From contig NZ_SPJX01000332.1 of NCBI RefSeq assembly GCF_004458765.1, positions 17,572 to 81,571 on the forward strand: a stretch of DNA of 64,000 bases, given 5' to 3'. The position numbers were made by a program, and so were the translations under genes. Below, one piece after another: positions 10,060 to 20,147 of the stretch (position 1 is the first letter of the stretch; each line of letters begins with the position of its first letter). Below the pieces are notes generated by a model. That model made no database searches. It saw only the letters and a program-made list of their open reading frames with translations, and was not told the DNA's origin. The DNA comes from Microvirga pakistanensis. GTDB taxonomy: Bacteria; Pseudomonadota; Alphaproteobacteria; Rhizobiales; Beijerinckiaceae.

Positions 10060-10237
10060 GTTCGGCCGTTGTTCCCCGATGAACTGTGGCGCCCCTATAT
10101 AGGGAAGTGGATGTCCCGACAACGCTCTTTCATATCATCGATTTGTCTAAATGGCCGGACGCCGGTCTCGGAAATCCTTGAATTGTAAGGGAAAGCAAAG
10201 CTCCGTACGATTTGCCGCACCATGAGCCGGATACCTC

Positions 10238-11224
10238 TTAGGAGGTAGCAGCCTCGGCGCGGCTGATCAGCTCGCCGGCGACATCGCCGATTTTCGGCGT
10301 TTCCTCCCGAATGAAGGGCAAGGGCCGGCAGACGGAAAGCGCAGCCAAGCCGAATCGGGCGGTCATGAGCCCGTTCAACACCCCCTCGCCCAGCTTTGCC
10401 GAGATCCGGGCCGCCAGGCCAAGCCCCAGAACCTGCTGCATCAGGCTGTCGCCCACGGCCACTCCGCCCGTGACGGCAAGGTGGTTCAGCGCCGCCTTGG
10501 CCAGCCTCAGGAAGCCGAACAGGCCGGGCCGGCCGCCATAGATCCGCGCCAGGGTGCGCAGCAGCCGGACGGCCGCGAAGATCACGAAGGCGACGTCCAC
10601 GATGGCCCGGGGGCTCACCGCCGTGACCAGGGACACCTGCTTGGCCGCCGCCGCGATCGCCCGCTTGGCCTGGACGTCGAGGGGCGCGAGCAGCTCGCGC
10701 TCGGCGATGGCGAGCCTGTCGTCCGCATCGATGATCTCGTCCCTCAGCTCCTTAAGCCTGGCGCGCCCGGTGGCGGAGCCGCTCCTGGTCCCGTAGAGGG
10801 CCACGAGATCGGCCACGATGCCTTTGGCCGCCCTGTGATCCTTCACCGCCAGGGCATCGACGGCCGCTTCCCGCAGCTTCTCGATCTTCTGCTCCCGCAG
10901 GATCCCCGAAATTTCGCGTCCCACCAGAGCCAGGAAGGCGAAGGCGGCGAGCACCGCAAGCGCAAGAGCCACCCAGCCGAGCCAGGGAGCGACGGCATAG
11001 AGCTCGACGATCAGGTTCTCCAGCGCGAGCCCGAGCCCCAGGACGAGAAGGCCCGCTAGGGCCGACAGCAGAATGCCCATCCAGGGTGCGCGCCGACGCT
11101 CACCCATGGGCACGACGACGCCGTCTGCCGCCTCGATGGCGTCGAAGGGCTCCTCCGTGACCTGGATCGAGCCGCCGGTCACGTTGGGATCGTCGAGGCG
11201 GAAGGCGCGAGGTTGGCGGCTCAT
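10238..11224 (-). CDS. ycjF: YcjF/UPF0283 family inner-membrane protein
   Basis: 328 residues with two central membrane helices (about residues 50-72 and 78-103) and a C-terminal DUF697-like helical region (ALNHLAVTGGVAVGDSLMQQVLGLGLAARISAKLGEGVLNGLMTARFG). It is the usual partner of YcjX; their coding regions overlap by 4 bp, so they are translationally coupled. Function is unknown; an envelope-stress role is suggested for the pair in enterobacteria. A short TACCTC/GAGGTA inverted repeat spans the stop codon. The 178 bp between it and dksA holds only dksA promoter sequence. Confidence 0.88.
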   Translation of the reverse strand: MSRQPRAFRLDDPNVTGGSIQVTEEPFDAIEAADGVVVPMGERRRAPWMGILLSALAGLLVLGLGLALENLIVELYAVAPWLGWVALALAVLAAFAFLALVGREISGILREQKIEKLREAAVDALAVKDHRAAKGIVADLVALYGTRSGSATGRARLKELRDEIIDADDRLAIAERELLAPLDVQAKRAIAAAAKQVSLVTAVSPRAIVDVAFVIFAAVRLLRTLARIYGGRPGLFGFLRLAKAALNHLAVTGGVAVGDSLMQQVLGLGLAARISAKLGEGVLNGLMTARFGLAALSVCRPLPFIREETPKIGDVAGELISRAEAATS

Positions 11225-12669
11225 GCGAAACGGTCCCCCAGGAGAAATTCAAGAGCACGGTCGAGGCGAATATGGGGCATTTTCGCCATGCGGCCCGCCG
11301 CATCGACAGGCAGCCGCGGCGGCCGGAAGCGCGGAAAGCGGAAGGAGCCGGGCTCGATGGCCCCCTGAAAGATGGCCTCCGCGGTTTCGGGCAGTTCACC
11401 CGGAAAGATCGCGGCCTCGGTCTCGCCGTCAAAGATCTCGCTTCCCACACGTTCGCCCGCCTCCGGAATACCCGCCACCGCCCGAAGGGTCTCCCGGCCC
11501 TCGCGCACGCTCGTCTCGCGCGTCGCCCGCATCGAGGCGAGGGCCACCGTGCCGACCCGTGCGCCCGCGGCTTCCGTGCGGCGCGAGGCACGGTTCACGA
11601 GAAGGCGCAATACTGCATCGAGGCGGTCATGATCGGTGTGATGGATGTGGTCGGCCTTCGTGGCGGCGAACAGCACCCGGTCGGCCCGAGGCGAGAACAG
11701 CCGGGAGAGCAGCGTGTTGCGTCCCGTCCGGAACGCCATGAGCACCTGATCGAGCGCCTCCTCCAGCTCCGCCAGGGCGGCTGGCCCGGCGTCGATGGCG
11801 GCCAGCACGTCGACCAGCACGATCTGGCGGTCGATGCGCTGGAAATGATCGCGGAAGAAGGGCCTCACCACATGCGTCTTGTAGGCTTCGAAGCGGCGCT
11901 CCATGAGGGCCGCGAAGCTGCCCGGCGGGATGGGCTGGCGGTTGGGCAGGTCGAGAGGCGCGAAGGTCAGCGCCGGAGAGCCCGCGAGATCGCCCGGCAT
12001 GAGGAACCGGCCCGGCGGCGTGGTCGCCACGGCCTCCGCGCCCGAGCGGAGCGCGAGCAGGTAATCCTTGAAAGTGTCGCTCGCCCGCGAGGCCAGCACC
12101 TCGTCGGGAGCCCCGGCCGGGTCGAGGGTCTTCAGAATCTCGTGCCAGCGCCCAGCAATGGCCGCCCGGGCGGGCTTGCGGCTGGCATCGATCGTCTGGC
12201 GGGACCATTCGGCGTAGCCCGCGTCGAGAAGCGCCAGGTCGAGCAGCCACTCGCCCGGATAATCCACGATGTCGAGAGCCAGCGCGGCCGGTCCAGGGCG
12301 CCAGCCCGCTTTACGCTCATATTCGATATCGACCCGCAACTCGCTGATACGGCTCGTGGATTGTGGCCAGCGCCTGTCCTGCGTGAGCGCCGCCATGTGC
12401 TCCTCGAAGGGAAAGCGCGGCACGGCGTCGTCGGGCTGATGCGCCAGATAGGCGCGCCGGATGCGGCCCTCGGCGGAGGCGCGGAAGGCCGGGAGATTGG
12501 TGCCTCGCGTCAGGTGATGAACCAAAGCCGTGGTGAACACGGTCTTGCCGGAGCGGGCGAGCCCCGTGACGCCGAGACGGAGCGAAGGCTGGATCAGTTG
12601 GCCGGAAGCCTCCCAGAGCGATTGCGCGGCAGAGCCGGCGCGGGAGGCAAGATCGGTGAAGAGAGGCAC
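11221..12669 (-). CDS. ycjX: YcjX-family P-loop NTPase
   Basis: 482 residues, standard length for YcjX/DUF463. The P-loop GLARSGKT is near residues 35-42, with the switch-like LDIVDYPGEWLLD near residue 130 and the nucleotide-base region FAATKADHIHHTDHDRL further on. It binds GTP/GDP in homologues and is cytosolic. It is the first gene of a two-gene operon with ycjF (4-bp overlap). The 144 bp upstream, toward the RTX gene stop, contain an imperfect 10-bp hairpin but no T-run. Confidence 0.9.
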   Translation of the reverse strand: MPLFTDLASRAGSAAQSLWEASGQLIQPSLRLGVTGLARSGKTVFTTALVHHLTRGTNLPAFRASAEGRIRRAYLAHQPDDAVPRFPFEEHMAALTQDRRWPQSTSRISELRVDIEYERKAGWRPGPAALALDIVDYPGEWLLDLALLDAGYAEWSRQTIDASRKPARAAIAGRWHEILKTLDPAGAPDEVLASRASDTFKDYLLALRSGAEAVATTPPGRFLMPGDLAGSPALTFAPLDLPNRQPIPPGSFAALMERRFEAYKTHVVRPFFRDHFQRIDRQIVLVDVLAAIDAGPAALAELEEALDQVLMAFRTGRNTLLSRLFSPRADRVLFAATKADHIHHTDHDRLDAVLRLLVNRASRRTEAAGARVGTVALASMRATRETSVREGRETLRAVAGIPEAGERVGSEIFDGETEAAIFPGELPETAEAIFQGAIEPGSFRFPRFRPPRLPVDAAGRMAKMPHIRLDRALEFLLGDRFA

Positions 12670-12813
12670 GCGGAACCTGAACTTTGCTGTGGCTCGAGAT
12701 CACATGGGATTCGAAAGGTCAAAGATAAAGCCCAGGCTCCGCTTTTCTTTCTCCTCCGGCAAAGCCCGCCGGAAGAGCATCGCGATAAATTTCGCCTTGT
12801 CGGCAATGCCGTT

Positions 12814-14631
12814 CTAGATCACGTAGAAGTCCGAAGCCGTCATCTTCAGGCCGGTGTTGATCTTTGCGAAGATGATCGCGGCCCCCTTGCCCGAACCATC
12901 CGCATCATAGGACAGATAACCCGTCTTTTTGTCGTAGACGATCCGGTCGGATGAATCCGCCGCCTTGCTGCCGATGGCAAAGGCGCTCGAGGCCAGTTTC
13001 CGCGGGCTTGATAGAGAACCCGAGCCCAGTTTCGTGAAGATGGCGTTGTCCAGCCAGATCGTATCGTCGGCGACCGAGAAGTCCTTGATCGTATCGCGGT
13101 TGCTCGATTTGTTCGGCCTGGTGTCGAAGACGAACACGTCCTTGTTCCTGCCACCATAGAGCGTGTCGTTGCCGAGCCCGCCCCCCAGGGTGTCATTGCC
13201 GTTGAGCCCGCTGAGAGTGTTGCTCTTCGCGTTGCCGATCAGCTTGTTGGAGAGGCTGTTGCCGGTGCCCCGGAGAGCATTGCCTGCCAGCGTGAGGTGA
13301 TCCGCCTGGGATGACAAGACGTGACTGGCGCTGGAGGAGATCGTCACGACATCGGCGGCCGAAAGCCCGATGGTATGGAGCACGGCGTATTGAGCGTTGG
13401 TCAGGGTGAGCCTGTTGTCCTGGGCGTCGAAGACATTGACGCCCCTGGTGGCCAGGGCGGAGATCTGCTCGACCGTCAGGGCGCCGAGAGCCTGGCCCGT
13501 AGCCTTGAGCGTCAGGACATCGACGCCGTTGGCTCGCATATCGGCGATCTGTTCGTCGTCGAGGATCGTCATGTCGTCGTAGCTTGCCGACAGGGTGACG
13601 TTGTCCGCCACCGTCAGCTTCATCCCGCCAACGGGGCTGATGGCGTTGTATTGGGCGAGCGTGAGGCCCAGCACATTGTCGCTGGCATCGATGATGGTCA
13701 CCCCTCGGTCGGCGAGGGAGAACAACGCAGAGGGACTGAGCGTGCCCAGGATCTGCCCGGACGCATTCAGGGATACGTCATCGACATTGTTGGTTGCGAA
13801 TTCCGCGATCTCGCTGTCTCGGAGGATTGCCAGGTCGGTGAGGCTGAGAGCAATGGTGACTTGGTCATCGGCTGTCAGCGTAATCTCCTGGAGAGGGTTC
13901 GTGATCGCGTCGTATTGCTCGAGGGAGAGAGTGAGCTTGCCGTCGGCTGCATCGATGCTGTCGAGCCCCTTGATGCCGAGACTTGTCAGATGGGCAATCG
14001 AGAGGCGGGATAGCTCCTGGCTGTTAAGGGACAGGGAAACGTCGTCCCCTTCCGCGAGGACAATGTTCGATTGCGCCATGGCAATGGCCCGGTCGGCGCC
14101 AGCAAGGGAAAAGGTATTGGTGGTCGAGTCAAAAACATCGATGCCCTTATTGGAGAGGGCCGTAATCTGTTGAGCTGAAAAGAAGGAAAGCTTTATATCG
14201 CTGTCACTGATCGTGACGAGATCGGCGGCATCAAAAGTCAGATTGGTCTGCCCTACCCATGCGGCGACATTTGCATTGACCTGAAGCGATCCGCCGTCCG
14301 CGTCGATGACATCGACGCCCTTGGCATTGAGGGCATTGACCTGGGCTTGGCTCAGCCCTCTGATGGCCGCCTCGGTATCGGCGAGCTCGATCACGTCGTC
14401 GGCGCTGAGGGCCACGGTGCCCAGGGCTTGAAATTCGGCCCAAGTGAGCGACACCCGGACGGCATCGTTCGGGTTGGCATTGAGCGAGACGACGCCGTTG
14501 CCGGCCAAGGCCGCGATCTGTTCGAACGTCAGGGTGTTGATCGCCTCGGCCGTATCGACGATCGCGATGCTTCCCGGCGGAAAAGGCGCTCCTGCCAAAT
14601 ATTCGGCGACAGTCTTCGTTGTGATGGCCAC
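12814..14631 (-). CDS. RTX protein built of 59-residue repeats
   Basis: 605 residues from the GTG at 14631, which has GGGGAG and AGGA upstream; the frame continues to 14841 but that extension does not look like protein. Residues ~34-420 are tandem repeats with a core like L-T-x-x-Q-I-x-A-L-x-x-x-G-V-D-V-x-D-A, at residues 34, 93, 151, 210, 270, 298, 357 and 385. Residues ~450-502 are glycine/aspartate RTX nonapeptides (GLNGNDTLGGGLGNDTLYGG) that bind calcium, followed by a typical type I secretion C-terminus ending DFYVI. There is no signal peptide, as expected for type I export. It lies 207 bp after an HlyC-like gene on the same strand. Target and function are unknown. Confidence 0.75.
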   Translation of the reverse strand: MAITTKTVAEYLAGAPFPPGSIAIVDTAEAINTLTFEQIAALAGNGVVSLNANPNDAVRVSLTWAEFQALGTVALSADDVIELADTEAAIRGLSQAQVNALNAKGVDVIDADGGSLQVNANVAAWVGQTNLTFDAADLVTISDSDIKLSFFSAQQITALSNKGIDVFDSTTNTFSLAGADRAIAMAQSNIVLAEGDDVSLSLNSQELSRLSIAHLTSLGIKGLDSIDAADGKLTLSLEQYDAITNPLQEITLTADDQVTIALSLTDLAILRDSEIAEFATNNVDDVSLNASGQILGTLSPSALFSLADRGVTIIDASDNVLGLTLAQYNAISPVGGMKLTVADNVTLSASYDDMTILDDEQIADMRANGVDVLTLKATGQALGALTVEQISALATRGVNVFDAQDNRLTLTNAQYAVLHTIGLSAADVVTISSSASHVLSSQADHLTLAGNALRGTGNSLSNKLIGNAKSNTLSGLNGNDTLGGGLGNDTLYGGRNKDVFVFDTRPNKSSNRDTIKDFSVADDTIWLDNAIFTKLGSGSLSSPRKLASSAFAIGSKAADSSDRIVYDKKTGYLSYDADGSGKGAAIIFAKINTGLKMTASDFYVI

Positions 14632-14660
14632 GATCCTGAATCTCCCCGAGCATAGGAATG

Positions 14661-14687
14661 CAGGCTTCGCAATTACGGCGAAGCCTG
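14661..14687 (-). other. Hairpin in the RTX leader
   Basis: A perfect 10-bp inverted repeat (CAGGCTTCGC and GCGAAGCCTG, 7-nt loop) lies 30 bp before the RTX start, between the HlyC-like gene and the RTX gene. It has no T-run. It could protect the mRNA or set the ratio between the two products. Confidence 0.45.
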
Positions 14688-14837
14688 AAAGGTAGAGAAT
14701 AAAGTTGCTAATATCCGGCCATGGGAGGATTTGCAATAAAATCACACCGGGAATGCAGATCCGAGAGATGGTTACTCTCGGAACCAGCTTCCGCAGGAGC
14801 TTTCGAGGCCTTTGTTCCTGAACGGTTTGCAGCTTGC

Positions 14838-15389
14838 TCAAGCGCGGTCAGGATGTTTTACCACAATCCCCATCCGGCCCCGCCGGACGGGCCTTTCCGC
14901 TCTCGCGGGTCGAAGCGCCATATAGGCGTGCCCTGTGTAGCGCTTCCGAATATAGGCGTGGAGGCGATATATGGCGCTGCGATCTTCCGCGATGACCACC
15001 ATGACGACCAGCACGTCGCCCTGGCTGCATTGTTCGAATGTCGGTGCCTCGTTGTTCTCGAGCCATTTCCTGGCGATCGCGGGCGTGCATAGGGCCCAGC
15101 CGATATAGCCGACGACCACGCCGTCACGTACGGCGAAGGCGTAGTGGCGGCGGCGGATCTGCCCGGCGATGGAGCCCACGAGCTTGTCGGCCCGATAGGC
15201 GCTGAAAGGGGCATGCGCGGCGACATAGGTGACGGCGAGTCCCGTCGCCGCATCGACATCGGGGACCTGCTGAATGGAAACCACGGTCAATCCTGCACTC
15301 TGCCCCGAGAAGACCCCCTCCGAGCCGCCGACGGCTTCATCCGACGATTGATCGGCTGCCGCTAACCCGTTGCGGAGCGGGGAAAACAC
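14838..15389 (-). CDS. HlyC-like RTX acyltransferase relative, possibly inactive
   Basis: 183 residues from a GTG. Residues 82-99 (HYAFAVRDGVVVGYIGWA) and 122-155 (QGD, then a hydrophobic strand, then LHAYIRKRYTGHAYMALR) line up by eye with the toxin-activating lysine acyltransferases: HlyC has YALLTRDNYPVAYCSWA and SGD...KYMRKKFPDELFRAIR at the same places. HlyC-type enzymes acylate lysines of the RTX toxin made by the next gene, and here an RTX gene follows directly. However, the catalytic His of the SPLH motif reads Ser63 (nearest His is 59), and the catalytic Asp reads a hydrophobic residue. It may be a diverged or regulatory version, or a plain GNAT. The low-complexity N-terminus leaves the start unsure. 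Confidence 0.5.
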   Translation of the reverse strand: MFSPLRNGLAAADQSSDEAVGGSEGVFSGQSAGLTVVSIQQVPDVDAATGLAVTYVAAHAPFSAYRADKLVGSIAGQIRRRHYAFAVRDGVVVGYIGWALCTPAIARKWLENNEAPTFEQCSQGDVLVVMVVIAEDRSAIYRLHAYIRKRYTGHAYMALRPARAERPVRRGRMGIVVKHPDRA

Positions 15390-15431
15390 GCCGCGTCGGC
15401 CCGACTCCCGGCCATTCCAGGCATGGCCCGG

Positions 15432-16463
15432 TTAATTGTCAAGGCGCGGCACGACGGGTGGGCGCTCCCTGGCGCTCGCCTCGACTTTCTCGGTGGCCCG
15501 CTCGATGGCGGCCTGCACGAGATCGGGACTGGCCCGGACCGCCCCCAGTTCGAAGGCCGACATCGCCAGCATCACCCGGGCCAGGTTCGGCAGGGGCCTG
15601 CCTTCCGCCGTGAACAGCTTGAGGTCGTCGGTAGGACCCACGCCCAGCCCTTCGACCATGCGGCTCGCATAGTTGCGCAGACGCTGCTCGTCGGACCCGC
15701 AGGCGGAGGCAGCCTGCGGCTTAGGCGTGGCGGAGGCCGTCGTGGCGGGCTCGCGCTTGGGCTTGGGCTCGGGCCTGGGCTTTTGGACGACGAGGGGCCT
15801 CGGGTCGGGAGCCTTGGGCCTCTCGCCCATTCCTGCGGCGATGCTCGGCACCCTGTATTGCGGCGTCTTCTGGGTCATGGGAATGACCATCGAGACCCGG
15901 CCCGGCCTGCCGCCGGAGCCACTTTTGGCGGTGTACTGCACCACCCTGCCCTTCCGGCGCGAGGCGAGATACCGGGCCCGGACCGTGCCCCCGATTCCCC
16001 GGACGGCCAGGACCGCCATCCCGCCGATCCCGGTGGCGATTCCGCATTCGGGCGGAGCCCAGCGGCGCACGATGTCGAGGGCGGATTTGCGGTTGAAATC
16101 CAGATAATAGCGCTTCAGCAGCAGGGCTGCGGCATCGGCCCCGTGATGGGCGGAGGCGAAGCCCACATGCCCTTCGCTGTCGGTGGCGAGTTCACCGTTC
16201 CAGCGGGCGCTCTTGATGCACCAGTAGTTGTTCAGCTTCACGCAGCGGGTGACGAAGGGGCGCTCGGCCTTGAAGAGCGCCGCGAGGGTAATCACGGTCT
16301 TCGGCTCGAGAGCGTCGATGGCCTCGGAGCGCCAGTTGCTCACCTCGCGGCTTTGGGGCTCATAGCGCGCCTGGAGCGCCTTCCCGGGAACCAGGAGTTC
16401 CGCCATGTCGGGAAGCAGGGCGCGTCCGGCAAGCCCGAGCGCAAGAAGCGTCTGAAGCAGCAT
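15432..16463 (-). CDS. Hypothetical protein with phage P5/lysozyme-like domain
   Basis: 343 residues; the ATG at 16463 gives an N-terminal hydrophobic segment (LLQTLLALGLAGRALL), so export or membrane anchoring is likely. The central part (residues ~75-150: NNYWCIKSARWNGE, then GFASAHHGADAAALLLKRYY, then IVRRWAPPEC) resembles the NNPGN...F...G.RA...LL..Y...IV.RWAP outline of phage structural protein P5/lysozyme-like sequences. A Lys/Pro-rich linker and a C-terminal helical region follow. It does not sit in a prophage. Function unknown; a cell-wall role is inference. Confidence 0.5.
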   Translation of the reverse strand: MLLQTLLALGLAGRALLPDMAELLVPGKALQARYEPQSREVSNWRSEAIDALEPKTVITLAALFKAERPFVTRCVKLNNYWCIKSARWNGELATDSEGHVGFASAHHGADAAALLLKRYYLDFNRKSALDIVRRWAPPECGIATGIGGMAVLAVRGIGGTVRARYLASRRKGRVVQYTAKSGSGGRPGRVSMVIPMTQKTPQYRVPSIAAGMGERPKAPDPRPLVVQKPRPEPKPKREPATTASATPKPQAASACGSDEQRLRNYASRMVEGLGVGPTDDLKLFTAEGRPLPNLARVMLAMSAFELGAVRASPDLVQAAIERATEKVEASARERPPVVPRLDN

Positions 16464-16627
16464 GGTGAGATTTCGATCCCGCGAACGACTGAAGATGGCT
16501 AAGGTGGTTTTCAGGAGAAACGATGGCGGGGCCGATATGTTCAGGCCGGCGGGCCGAAGCATCCCCGATCGTGACCGTTGTCACCTGGCGCTCCACCAGC
16601 GACCGACTTCCTTCAGCGAGACCTTTC

Positions 16628-17146
16628 ATGACAGACGTTATGATCCGTCGCCTCGAACCCTCGGACGCCCAGGCCTACCGGGACCTCAGGCTGGAGGCCC
16701 TCGCCGCCAGCCCGGAGGCCTTCGGCTCCAGCCATGAGGAGGAAGCGCCGCTCCCTCTGGAGACGATCCGGGCGCGCATCTCCGCCACAAGTCCCAATGC
16801 GATCTTCGGAGCCTTCACAGGAGACCGCCTCGTCGGCATGGCAGGCTTTGCTGTCCATGAGCGCGCCAAGGCTTCGCACAAGGGCCTGATGTGGGGCGTC
16901 TATGTCCAGGCGGACCGGCGAGGTCTGGGATTGGGAAAGAGGCTGGTCGAGCAGGTGATCGACCACGCCTCCCGGCACGTGATCATGCTCGAAGCGGCCG
17001 TCGGCACGACCAACGAAAGCGCCCGGCGCACCTATCACGCCCTCGGCTTCAGGCCCTATGGAATCGAACGGAAGGCTCTGCGCGTCGGCGATGTCTTCTA
17101 CGACGAGGAGTTGCTGTTCATCGAGTTCGGCGCCCCCGATCCCTGA
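16628..17146 (+). CDS. GNAT family N-acetyltransferase
   Basis: 172 residues. The GNAT fold is shown by the N-terminal IRRLEPSDAQAYRDLRLEALAASPEAFGS, strand MWGVYVQADRRGLGLGKRLVEQVIDHA (the acetyl-CoA pyrophosphate loop, RxxGLG) and the C-terminal NESARRTYHALGFRPYG. It transfers acetyl from acetyl-CoA to an unidentified amine. Start chosen at 16628; the longer frame upstream overlaps the neighbouring leader. It is divergent from the hypothetical gene before it. Confidence 0.85.
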   Translation: MTDVMIRRLEPSDAQAYRDLRLEALAASPEAFGSSHEEEAPLPLETIRARISATSPNAIFGAFTGDRLVGMAGFAVHERAKASHKGLMWGVYVQADRRGLGLGKRLVEQVIDHASRHVIMLEAAVGTTNESARRTYHALGFRPYGIERKALRVGDVFYDEELLFIEFGAPDP

Positions 17147-17182
17147 GCGTTCAGCCGATTTCCTTGGTTCGCCGGACCTGTT

Positions 17183-17706
17183 CTAATCGTCCTCGCCGGC
17201 CCCGATCGATTTGGGCGTGACGAAGCGGTCCAGCCGTCCGGACTTGCGCGTGACGCGGGACCAGCTCTCCTGCGGGAAATCGATGACGGCGAGACCCGCG
17301 GTCGGGTACTTGCGGCCGAGCCGCAGAATCCCGTCCATGTCGCCTTCGCCGATCAGGAAGCCCGCCAGATCCTCGAAGCCCGGGTTGTGGCCGATCATCA
17401 GAACCGTGCGCGCTTCCGGCTCCACCTCCTGCAGGACGGTGAGCAGCCGCGCGACGGGAGCCTCGTAGATGCGCCCGTCGTGCCGGCTCGGCACCTCGCC
17501 GATGATGGGCCGCACGAGTTCCCAGGTTTCCTGTGTCCGGCGCGCCGAGGACACCAGCGCGAGGTCCGGCACAAGGAATTCGCGCTTGATGTACTTACCC
17601 ATCGCGACGGCGGCCTCCTGCCCCCGGGCGGCGAGCGGCCGGTCCACATCGAGAGCACCGGGAGGCCAGGCGGCCTTGGCATGGCGGAGGAGCAGCAGGC
17701 GCAGCA

Positions 17707-17707
<1 letters not shown>
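17183..17707 (-). CDS. sixA: SixA-type histidine phosphatase
   Basis: 174 residues of the histidine phosphatase superfamily. The catalytic LRHAKAAWP (His8) is at the N-terminus, SSARRTQETWE is the phosphate-pocket arginine region, and the second catalytic His is in MIGHNPGFEDLAGFL. SixA enzymes remove phosphate from phosphohistidine proteins. Its ATG shares one base with the stop of the MoxR gene, so the two are co-translated. Confidence 0.85.
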
Positions 17708-18555
<848 letters not shown>

Positions 18556-18659
18556 CCCGCCCTTCCTTGGTCATTGAGCGGAGCCTAAGTCGCACTCCCG
18601 GCTTTCGGCAACCGCTCTCATCCTGTAAGCCCATAACAAACGTGGGAGGACAAGTACCT

Positions 18660-19946
18660 ATGGCTTACAACCGTTATCACAAGGATCGCATCGGCAATCA
18701 CAAGCTGAAGCCCGAGACCCTCATGCTGGGCTACGGCTACGATCCGACCCTGTCGGAAGGCGCGGTGAAGCCGCCGGTCTTCCTCACCTCGACCTTCGTG
18801 TTCAACAGCGCTGAGCACGGCAAGGAATTCTTCGACTACGTCGCCGGTCGCAAGGAGCCGCCGAAAGGCGAGACCGCGGGCCTCGTCTATTCCCGCTTCA
18901 ACCATCCCAACGCGGAGATCGTCGAGGATCGCCTCGCCATCTTCGAGGAGGCCGAATCGGGGCTCCTCTTCTCTTCCGGCATGTCGGCCATCGCAACCAC
19001 GATCCTGGCCTATGCCCGCCCCGGTGACGTGGTTCTCCACTCGCAGCCGCTTTACGGCGGCACGGAAACCCTGATCGCCAAGACGCTCGCCAATTTCGGC
19101 ATCGCGGCCGTGGGCTTCGGCGATGGCGTCGACGAGGCCGGCATCCGCGCGGCGGCGAAGGCGGCTCAGGCCAAGGGCCGGGTGACGATCATCATGATCG
19201 AGACGCCGTCGAACCCGCTCAACACTCTCGTGGACGTGGCCCTCATCCGCACCGTCGCGGAGGAGATCGGGCAGGCTCAAGGCGCCCGTCCGATCATCGT
19301 GTGCGACAACACCCTGCTCGGGCCGCTCTTCCAGAAGCCGCTGAAGCACGGCGCGGACATCTCGGTCTATTCGCTCACCAAGTATGTGGGCGGGCACTCG
19401 GATCTGATCGCCGGCGCCGCTTTGGGCTCCAAGGAGCACATGAAGGCCGTGCGCCTGCTGCGCTCGGCCATCGGCACCCAGCTCGATCCGCATTCCTGCT
19501 GGATGATCGGCCGCTCCCTCGAAACCCTGGCGCTTCGCATGTCGGCCGCGAACCGCAATGCGGAGATCGTGGCCGGGTTCCTGCACGAGCACCCGAGCAT
19601 CGCAAAGGTTCACCACCTCGCCTACCTGCCGGAAGGCTCGCGCGCCCGCCAGGTCTACGAGGCGCAGAGCGACGCTGCCGGCTCCACCTTCTCCTTCGAC
19701 GTGAAGGGCGGCGAAGCGGAAGCCTTCAGGGTGCTCAACGCCCTTCAGGTGTTCAAGCTGGCGGTCAGCCTGGGGGGCACGGAATCCCTGATCTCGCATC
19801 CGGCCTCCACCACCCATTCCGGCGTCCCGAAGGAAACCCGCGACCGGCTCGGCGTGACGGACGCCACGATCCGCGTCTCCATCGGCATCGAGCACCCGGA
19901 CGATCTGGTGGCGGACCTCGCCCAGGCCCTCGCGACGCTCGGGTGA
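18660..19946 (+). CDS. Cys/Met metabolism PLP-dependent enzyme
   Basis: 428 residues, fold type I, cystathionine gamma-synthase/gamma-lyase family. The PLP-binding lysine is in [11 protein letters not shown], Asp binding the pyridine N is in [21 protein letters not shown], and the C-terminal [22 protein letters not shown] is the substrate-carboxylate block. It could be a cystathionine gamma-synthase-like, O-acylhomoserine sulfhydrylase or methionine gamma-lyase; sequence alone does not decide. GGAGG 13 nt before the ATG at 18660 fixes the start. No riboswitch is visible in the 104-bp leader. Confidence 0.88.
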   Translation: MAYNRYHKDRIGNHKLKPETLMLGYGYDPTLSEGAVKPPVFLTSTFVFNSAEHGKEFFDYVAGRKEPPKGETAGLVYSRFNHPNAEIVEDRLAIFEEAESGLLFSSGMSAIATTILAYARPGDVVLHSQPLYGGTETLIAKTLANFGIAAVGFGDGVDEAGIRAAAKAAQAKGRVTIIMIETPSNPLNTLVDVALIRTVAEEIGQAQGARPIIVCDNTLLGPLFQKPLKHGADISVYSLTKYVGGHSDLIAGAALGSKEHMKAVRLLRSAIGTQLDPHSCWMIGRSLETLALRMSAANRNAEIVAGFLHEHPSIAKVHHLAYLPEGSRARQVYEAQSDAAGSTFSFDVKGGEAEAFRVLNALQVFKLAVSLGGTESLISHPASTTHSGVPKETRDRLGVTDATIRVSIGIEHPDDLVADLAQALATLG

Positions 19947-19954
19947 TCCGTCTT

Positions 19955-20032
19955 CCCCGGCCTTGAGCCGGGGTCCACGCCCGAGGAACCACGGCATCGA
20001 GGACGACGTGGATGGCCGGGATAAGCCCGGCC
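19955..20032. repeat. Two tandem REP hairpins
   Basis: CCCCGGC-5 nt-GCCGGGG (19955-19973) and GGCCGGG-5 nt-CCCGGCC (20014-20032) form two stem-loops, each with a 7-bp stem and a CTTGA or ATAAG loop. The second is framed by GTGGAT and ATGACGGG, a context also seen at 24.36 and 30.3 kb. The rest of the 201-bp gap shows nothing else. Confidence 0.75.
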
Positions 20033-20147
20033 ATGACGGGTATCGGCGGTACCCGGCACATGTGGTCGCGCAGGGGCAGATTGCAGCAGATTGCCCTTGC
20101 GCTCCCGTTCTGCGTAGAACCACAATGCGCCCGAACGGAAGGATCAC

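Noticed and set aside
12720-12790. Imperfect 10-bp hairpin after the RTX gene as a terminator
   Set aside because: On the RTX strand it is followed by A-rich, not T-rich, sequence; no clear role.
14632-14841. 70-codon N-terminal extension of the RTX protein
   Set aside because: It spans promoter-like sequence and a 10-bp hairpin and lacks the repeat character; the GTG at 14631 has ribosome-site sequence before it.
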